Below are positions 57,326 through 64,000 of a stretch of 64,000 nt of DNA, piece by piece. The stretch covers positions 2,728,001 through 2,792,000 of the forward strand of contig JABYQN010000001.1 of NCBI GenBank assembly GCA_022606135.1, given 5' to 3'. Made by a program: the position numbers and the translations under genes. Each line of letters opens with the position of its first letter. Position 1 is the first letter of the stretch. The notes below the pieces were generated by a model. It ran no database searches, was not told where the DNA came from, and saw only the letters and a program-made list of their open reading frames with translations. Origin of the DNA: Fomes fomentarius. Its lineage: Eukaryota > Basidiomycota > Agaricomycetes > Polyporales > Polyporaceae.

Positions 57326-58456
57326 TCACACATACAATGGACACCCAGGGTGTCGCAATGCAGCCGGGACAACAATCCAGCCCGGAGGGTGGTACAGGCT
57401 CGACTCCCCGCACGGAATCATCGAGGTGATTCTTGGGGCGGTACTTGTGCCCAGCGTCGGCGTCGGTGCCGCCACATCTTCTCCAAGCGGCTCTTGCTGG
57501 GAAGTGCTTGCCCCATACCAGTCACCGGTGGCGTTGGTGTCTGCAAACCACCGCAAGGTCGCGGGAAGTGGCGTCGGGGGTTGCAGCGGAGCACCGTACG
57601 ACAATTCCAGAACGTCTTGGACTTGGGCTTGAGCTTGCCAGGGTGACTCGCAAGGCATCGTTCGTAGCGACTGAGGAACCTGAGCGACAAGATCTGCGCC
57701 TGCCTGGGCGTCATAGCCTCCTCGTTCATACATACTGTGATATAGTATGTCCTGCTCTGAGTTGAATGCCGGATCCAAGTCTTGAGCCGTATGTCGGCCA
57801 ACGAAGCACATACCCCCAACAGGACGCGATGGAGGGACGACCTCAGCCGTCCCACAACACCAATAGTACCGCGCCTCGCATAGTTGATTCCCAACCCATA
57901 TACCTGCGTCGGGGTCGCTGCACACAAGTGGGGGCTGATGCTGGACCGCACACGCCGTCGTGCCGTTCTCGATTTCGCAATACACGGACCCACAGCGCGT
58001 GCATCGCAAAGGGTGGCAGAGTGCCGCGGTGAAGTCGATCCCGACCGCGCTCAGACTCGCGAGGAGCTGTTGGAAGACGGCCGGGCTCGGACTCGGGATG
58101 CATGTGTGCGGAGATGGGTTCACTGCGGCGGCGATCAGTTGAGGTAGCACGGAGAGGTCACCACGCATGCAGGCGATGCGGAGGACGTCTATGGCGGAGG
58201 GAGATGATGACGGCAATCGCGGCTGCAACGTGGAGGAGGGCGTCACAGTGCGTGATGGATTCGACTCGTAGGATACGTGTGGTGGTTGTGGTTGTGGTTG
58301 CGCATGCAGGTATGGTGAGGCTGGCTCCGCGCTTGTACCGCTTGTGTATGTGATCGAGGACCACGACGCCGTAGATGTAGGGCTTCTGCTCCTGGAGTAA
58401 CGAGCATCGCTGGACAACCGCAAATTGAAGGGCTCGACGAACGACGTGCTACTCAT
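57326..58456 (-). CDS. Hypothetical protein with Cys/His-rich CHORD-like zinc module
   Basis: A single exon of 376 aa, unusual in this intron-rich window. The first 100 residues are Ser/Pro-rich and disordered. From about residue 145 a Cys/His module reads CHPLRCTRCGSVYCEIENG, TTACAVQHQ, a tryptophan in AGIWVGNQLC, YYWCCGT, then GGMCFVGRHTAQ. The order C-x2-C...C-x(3)-H...W...CC...C-x(3)-H resembles CHORD zinc domains (C..C...C..HPG...WSCC...GC..G.H), although the HPG is HQP here and spacing is wider. I infer zinc binding. The C-terminal third is low-complexity with GDWYGASTSQQEP. No targeting signal seen. ATG at 58456 chosen; an upstream in-frame GTG was ignored. Confidence 0.7.
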   Translation of the reverse strand: MSSTSFVEPFNLRLSSDARYSRSRSPTSTASWSSITYTSGTSAEPASPYLHAQPQPQPPHVSYESNPSRTVTPSSTLQPRLPSSSPSAIDVLRIACMRGDLSVLPQLIAAAVNPSPHTCIPSPSPAVFQQLLASLSAVGIDFTAALCHPLRCTRCGSVYCEIENGTTACAVQHQPPLVCSDPDAGIWVGNQLCEARYYWCCGTAEVVPPSRPVGGMCFVGRHTAQDLDPAFNSEQDILYHSMYERGGYDAQAGADLVAQVPQSLRTMPCESPWQAQAQVQDVLELSYGAPLQPPTPLPATLRWFADTNATGDWYGASTSQQEPLGEDVAAPTPTLGTSTAPRITSMIPCGESSLYHPPGWIVVPAALRHPGCPLYV

Positions 58457-59190
58457 GGTGGTGAGTGGCACAGCCGATGCGCGATGTGGTATCTGAGAGG
58501 CAGATCGAGGACTATCCTGCCGTGGTCTTAAGTACGATCCTTTCTGACTGGTTACAGTTACAACAGCTGGCTATATTGTGGCTGGCCATCGGGATTCAAC
58601 TTTGGAATCAAGGGCTATATGAATGTCCCTTTGCTTGGTCTATAGTCAGTTGCTCGATTTCCCGACATGTCTTGGTTACCTGTTGCGCAGTACAACCACT
58701 GAGATATCCATATACGTGTCCCGCCCTTTGGGGAGCTGGTGGTCTGATCGATTGTGCATCCGTATGCATGAACAGTCAATGAGACAGATTTCCCATATTG
58801 ATGCCGCAATGGTGACTAGAACGCAAAATCAATGTTGGACGAGGAGCTTTAGATACTGAGCAACTCTCCACGCAGTATATGCAGAATCATCAGACCTCCC
58901 ACCTATGGATCTTGGTGCTCCCTATGTGACCGCATGGTCTCCCACTGCTGCACTCAGTTTGAGTCAGATATCGGTGTATGGCAATGGTAGACTATCGAGC
59001 AACCTCATCATTGACACCGAACCAAGTTGCAAAGGATGCAATCGAGTATCTGTTCCTCTGCGAGCTTTAGGAAAGATGGACAAAGACGCGGTTGTGGACA
59101 GAACTGGACAAGTTGGGAGGCGGTCGCTTCTGGCACGCGTGACGCGTAATACCGCGTTGCATATTCTCATCTAAGCGCCGGAGCGGCTCA
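58457..59190. other. Divergent intergenic region
   Basis: About 730 bp between the CHORD-like gene and the myotubularin gene, presumably holding both promoters. No ORF recognised. Confidence 0.45.
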
Positions 59191-62100
59191 TGTCGCACGC
59201 GCAGGCCGAGTACGACGTCCTCACAAACCATATCGGTGCCTTGTCCGCACCCAACGCCAACGCTATGGACGCGCTCCGTGTGACCAAGGCAAGTCTAGTT
59301 AATCCTTGATTGAGCTTGGAACTGATGAAAGTGCGATCAGGTTGAGGGAGTTCAGTGCACAAAGGGCGGGAGCACGTCTGAGGGGACGCTGCACCTCACT
59401 GCGCACCATGCAATCTTCCACTTCGACGAGGAGGGCGGGAGGAGATGTGGGTCAGTCCGGATCTGTACTCTCATGGATGTGCACTGACCGTTTGTCTTTG
59501 ATCCTTGTCGCGTCGTGGGTGCGCATAGGTCCCGTATCCGCTTATATCACTTGTTTCGAGGATGCCAATGACCGTATATGGCCGGTTCCCGCTTACGATC
59601 CACACACGGACGTTCGAGACGGTATTTTTGTCGTTTACGTCGGAGAAGGACGCAGTGGATGTGTTTGAAAGCGTGAAAGAACTGACTGTTGCGAGTGAGT
59701 GTCCTAATCTTCCTTTCTCCTACGGCTGCGCAAACGCCCTCCACTCCCCTTTCAGCTGACGATGATGTTGCTATTCAGCTTCTGTCAATCAGCTATACGC
59801 GTTCTTCTATGTCCCCAATCCCTCCTTCGCCGTGAGTGACGGATGGTCAATATACTCCGTTCGCGAAGAGTTTGGCCGCATGGGCGTGGGCTCGCGCTCC
59901 AAGGCTTGGCGGTTCACCGACATAAACAAGGAGTACTCGGTGCGTTGCTCGCATGTTCACTCCGTCGATATCTCATGAATAACGACGCAGTCCATCTAGT
60001 TCTCTCCGACATATCCCTCGCGCCTAGTCGTTCCGACCCGGATAAGTGATACTACTCTTCAATACGCAGTCAAGTTCCGGAGCAAGGGGCGATTACCCGT
60101 CCTCACGTACCTGCATTGGGCAAACTATGTACGCACGGCCGGGAACACCGGTCGTAGAGCTGTTCTGACACACTATACTTCATCTAGGGTTCCATCACAA
60201 GGTCGAGTCAGCCCATGGTCGGACTCACGAGTAACCGCTCCGTACAGGACGAAAAGCTCATAGAAGCAATCTTTCAAACACATCACAATCCTGAGTCGCG
60301 CGTCAGCGCGGGACCAATATACGGCGCGACGGCAACGAACCTCATCATCGACGCGCGTCCCACCACAAACGCCATGGCGAACACGGCGAAGGGCGCGGGG
60401 ACGGAGAACATGGACCATTACAAGGACGCGAAGAAGGCGTATCTCGGCATCGACCACATACACACCATGCGCGAATCGCTCGGCAAGGTGGTCGAGGCCC
60501 TCCGCGGCACAGAGATCCTACAGGCAGCGACTCCATCGGAGGACGGGGAGGAGTTCCCGGCTGTCGCGCCAGTGCTGGATAGACAGGCGCTGCGCCGGTC
60601 AGGCTGGCTCCGTCACATCTCAGCCATCCTGGAGGGGACGCTCCTCGTTGTGCGCAATGTGCACATCAACTCGTCTCACGTGCTCATACATTGCTCAGAC
60701 GGGTGGGATCGTACCGCGCAGTTGTCGTCGCTTGCGCAGCTCTGTCTGGACCCATTCTACCGGACGCAGAAGGGCTTTGCGGTACTCGTGGAGAAGGACT
60801 GGCTTTCGTTCGGACACAAGTTCCTTGACCGATGTGGGCACCTCTCTTCCGAGAAATTCTTCCTCGCGCCTGTGGAGAACGCTGGAGGTGGTGGTGGGGC
60901 AGAGGCTGCGCAAGCTTTCCTCGCGTCTGTTCAAAATCGGTTCGCGTCGCAGAACCATATCAAGGAGACGAGCCCGGTCTTCCACCAGTTCCTCGAAAGC
61001 GTGCGACAGATACAGCGGCAGTTCCCCGAACGGTTCGAGTTCAATGAGCGGTTCCTCCGGCAATTGCACCATCACCTCTACTCATGTCAGTTTGGGACGT
61101 TCCTCTTCAACACAGAACGCGAGCGTCGAGTGGGCGAGGCTGGCCAGCCTCCTCCCGTGTCGCGTACGATCAGCGTATGGGACTTCTTCAACTCGCCTCC
61201 GGAAATGGAGTTGAACAAGAACCCGTTGTATGACCCCAGCTTGGACGACCCTGCTAGCCGAGCGCCCAAGGCGGATATGGGTGTTCTCGCGCCTAATCCG
61301 AAGGATGTGCGCTTCTGGCACGAACTCTACGGCAGGACGGACGAGGAGATGAATGGGCGGTTCGTGACGAAGCAGGCCGTCGAAGAGCCGGAGCTAACGG
61401 GCCCGACCGAGACGGCCGACGAGGATCCTGCGTTGTCACAGGTCACATCTGAATCTGTGGTCCCTCCCGCGCCCGGTACCGCGCAGTCTCAGCCTGTGAT
61501 TTCTCCGCAGCTGAGCATTCCAACACCGCAGTCGATAGCACGCTTGCTGCAGAGGAGCACGTCTCCGTCTCCGTCTCTGGCGGGCACGCCTCTTCCCTCA
61601 AACCCTGTTGCCGATCCTCCATCCTCTCCGGAGACGCAGCGAAGACGGAAGGAGAGTCTACAACCACCCCCTTCACCTAGCGGCTCAGGTTCTGGCCCTC
61701 TTGCGCCTCCTCGCACGCCGTCTCCCAGCGTACGTGTCATGCGAACATCTTCGCCTCGCGCAGGTCCTTCCACACAGTCTCCTGGCGATCTGTTCTCTTC
61801 AGGAGGAGTGCGCTCATTCTGGGGCAAAGTCTCTTCTGGTGCGACTACGGCGTTCTCTGCGGTGCAAGACGCGTACGGAGGTTTAGCAAAAGACTTCAGA
61901 GGTCTGTCATTAGGCGGAGACACAGGTGACACGGCGCGAGGTGGAGAGCTGAAGTCGCGAGACGAGATCAACGCCTGGGGCCAAACTGACAGTCGGCCGT
62001 CCTCCCCACATCACAAGAGCCCCTCTTCACCCCGTGCTTATACGCTAGGAGCGGGAAACACGATCAACCCGTGGAACACCAATCCGTCCTCTTCACGGCC

Positions 62101-62494
62101 GGCGATACCGTCTATGTATATGGACAACCCGTGGGGTTCGATCAGGACCCCAGAGCACGACGTTCGCCCAGCCGCGTCCACGGTATCGTTTGCGTCTCAG
62201 GACGACACGATACAGAGTCCATTGCCTTTAGATCCTACAGTCGCGCTGCCGGACGCGTTCCCACACGCACGTAGGGCGAACACACTGGACGGCGGCCGTG
62301 GGCCATCGATTCTCGCCAATACAGATAGCCCGCTAGGGCAGAGTGAGCAAACGCGCTCAGGTGCGAACACGGATATGGAGAGGCAGGGACTGTCATCAGC
62401 ACATGTCGTATCTCCTGCGCGGCCAGAGCCGTCCGCGGAAAGTTCGAATTCGACAGCGTCGTCGGATCCGCTGGGCGTCGCAGTGTGGTCGTAG
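59191..62494 (+). CDS. Myotubularin-type phosphoinositide 3-phosphatase (YMR1-like) (apparent 1-nt frameshift)
   Basis: Removes the 3-phosphate from PI3P or PI(3,5)P2 on endosomal/vacuolar membranes. Six exons: 59191-59289, 59342-59451, 59529-59694, 59779-59939, 60000-60128 and 60188-62494, about 990 aa. PH-GRAM part: ALRVTKVEGVQCTKGG, GTLHLTAHHAIFHFD, VPYPLISLVSRMPMTVYG. Phosphatase part: LPVLTYLHWANYGSITRSSQ, the active site VLIHCSDGWDRTAQLSSLAQ (C-x5-R), KDWLSFGHKFLDRCGHLS, SPVFHQFLESVRQIQRQFPE and FLRQLHHHLYSCQFGTF. The last 350 residues are a disordered Ser/Pro-rich tail. Intron 1 has a GC donor (AAG|GCAAGT). The G run at 59438-59440 is apparently one base short: adding one gives EEMWVPYP across the next junction, makes exon 2 divisible by three and restores the frame. 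Confidence 0.88.
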
Positions 62495-62811
62495 TCGATA
62501 GTTGATACTCTGATTGGCACTACTACGGGGAGGCTTCGGATGGGGCGACGACATATACTTTAGACTCGTCGGCAGATCGATATTGTAGGATATCATCGTA
62601 CGATTGAACGTGGTTGGCCCAGGGGTCGCGTATGTAAAATACAGCGAGGCGCAACCGTGCGTTCGCGAATGGCAGGAGCGACAGAGATGGCGTGCTAAGC
62701 GGTGTCCGGGGTCTCCCGTACCTCAAATTTATACCTCTTGAACCAGGTTTGCTTCACACCCACGTCTTCCTCCAACCCTCCCCCTTTCCGCGCTCGTCGT
62801 CCTCTCTAGCC
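62495..62811. promoter_or_regulatory. Intergenic / promoter of S-adenosylmethionine synthetase
   Basis: A 317-bp interval between head-to-tail genes. The last 90 bp before 62812 are strongly C/T-rich, typical of highly expressed basidiomycete promoters. No ORF recognised. Confidence 0.5.
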
Positions 62812-64000
62812 ATGTCTGCTAACGGTCACGCCAACGGCTCTGTCCGCGCCGCGCTCCAGCCCGGTCACTTCCTCTTCACCTCTGAGTCCGTCGGCGAGGG
62901 TCACCCTGGTGAGTGTAGAAGTTTAATAGTCGATTTGGTGATATTTCTGACGCCTGCTGCAATGTATACAGATAAGATCTGTGACCAGGTCTCCGATGCC
63001 ATCCTCGACGCGTGTCTCGCGCAGGACCCCTTCTCCAAGGTCGCCTGTGAGACAGCCTCGAAGACTGGTATGATCATGGTCTTCGGCGAAATCACTACCA
63101 AGGGCACCATCGACTACCAGAAGGTCATCCGTGACACGATTAAGCACATTGGCTACGATGACTCATCCAAGGGCTTCGACTACAAGACTTGCAACATTCT
63201 CGTTGCAATTGAGCAGCAGTCTCCTGACATTGCCCAGGGTCTCGACCACGGTTCTCTCGAAACCATTGGTGCTGGTGACCAGGGTATCATGTTTGGCTAC
63301 GCGACCGACGAGACCCCAGAATACATGCCTCTCACCATCGTCCTCGCCCACAAGCTGAACGCGGCGCTCGCTGCTGCGCGGCGCTCTGGTGAGCTCGGCT
63401 GGCTCCGCCCCGACACGAAGACGCAGGTCACTGTCGAGTACAAGAAGGACGGCGGTGCGACCATTCCTCTGCGCGTGGACACTGTCGTCGTCTCGACGCA
63501 GCACGCGGAGGAGATCTCGACTGAGGACCTTCGCAAGGAGGTTCTCGAGAAGGTCGTCAAGAAGGTCATCCCCGCTACTCTCCTTGATGATCGCACCATC
63601 TACCACATCCAGCCCTCGGGCCGCTTCGTCATCGGTGGGCCCCAGGGTGATGCCGGTCTCACTGGTCGCAAGATCATTGTTGACACCTACGGCGGTTGGG
63701 GTGCACACGGTGGAGGTGCCTTCTCCGGCAAGGACTGGTCGAAGGTCGATCGTTCTGCTGCGTACACCGCGCGTTGGATTGGTGAGTTAATACGTCTCAT
63801 TGGCTCGTGATGTAGCTGATTGTGTTGCAGCCAAGTCGCTTGTCGCGGCCGGCCTCGCACGTCGTGCGCTTGTGCAGCTCTCGTACGCTATCGGTGTCGC
63901 AGAGCCCCTGTCAGTCTACGTCGACACGTACGGCACTGGCAAGAAGTCGGATGAGGAGCTCGTTGAGGTTATCCGTCAGAACTTCGACCTCCGCCCTGGT
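62812..64000 (+). CDS. S-adenosylmethionine synthetase (methionine adenosyltransferase), 5' part
   Basis: Makes SAM from methionine and ATP in the cytosol. Exons 62812-62908, 62972-63781 and 63831 to the edge; introns 63 and 49 nt. Signatures: [20 protein letters not shown] (N-terminal MAT motif), [40 protein letters not shown] (the hexapeptide-like GAGDQG), [32 protein letters not shown] (second signature), [18 protein letters not shown], then [20 protein letters not shown]. About 360 of roughly 395 residues are present; the C-terminus lies beyond 64000. An in-frame upstream ATG at 62692 would lie in the leader and is not used. The methyltransferase gene in the same window would consume its product, but this is not evidence of a linked pathway. 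Confidence 0.96.

Overview
This window is from a filamentous basidiomycete, most likely an Agaricomycete and perhaps a polypore (the order is a guess). Genes on both strands are split by many short GT-AG introns, mostly 50-80 nt. The families are typical of that group: a type II membrane GH5 exo-glucanase, F-box/LRR paralogs, an Agaricomycete-style protein-kinase-like protein, a TAP-type alpha/beta hydrolase, anion:cation symporter (ACS) MFS carriers and a Zn2Cys6 regulator. No rRNA, tRNA, CRISPR or intact transposon was recognised. Gene models were built by hand from splice signals, reading-frame continuity and remembered family motifs; no database search was run.

Left third (1-22 kb): a decayed Xaa-Pro aminopeptidase (M24) at the left edge; a kinase-like gene; a small three-exon gene for the mitochondrial ATPase inhibitor IF1; an eight-exon GH5 exo-beta-1,3-glucanase with a 5-nt microexon; a secreted GH93/sialidase-fold enzyme; a Zn2Cys6 transcription factor; a secreted protein of an unnamed conserved basidiomycete family; an F-box/LRR gene followed by a truncated, decayed tandem copy; and a secreted TAP-type peptidase-like hydrolase.

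Middle (22-46 kb): arginase and a PLP aminotransferase diverge from one 413-bp promoter, and two tandem ACS-type MFS carriers lie beyond the aminotransferase. This looks like a nitrogen/amino-acid neighbourhood, which is inference. Then come an LRR protein without a visible F-box, about 3.6 kb with little coding signal, a small acidic hypothetical gene, mitochondrial ribosomal protein mL54, a HEL2/ZNF598-type RING E3 ligase, and a divergent SAM-methyltransferase-domain gene.

Right third (46-64 kb): two tandem GroES/Rossmann enoyl-reductase-like genes, one broken by an 8-nt deletion; an ISCA2-type Fe-S assembly factor divergent from a YCII-domain protein; a third ACS MFS carrier; a single-exon Cys/His-rich CHORD-like protein; a myotubularin-type phosphoinositide 3-phosphatase; and the 5' part of S-adenosylmethionine synthetase, cut by the right edge.

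A recurring oddity is that five otherwise intact genes each need a single-base correction at or beside a homopolymer run. That points to sequencing or assembly error more than to five independent pseudogenes. Another is the number of very small exons (5, 10, 11, 12, 16, 18 and 20 nt), which automated gene callers would probably miss.
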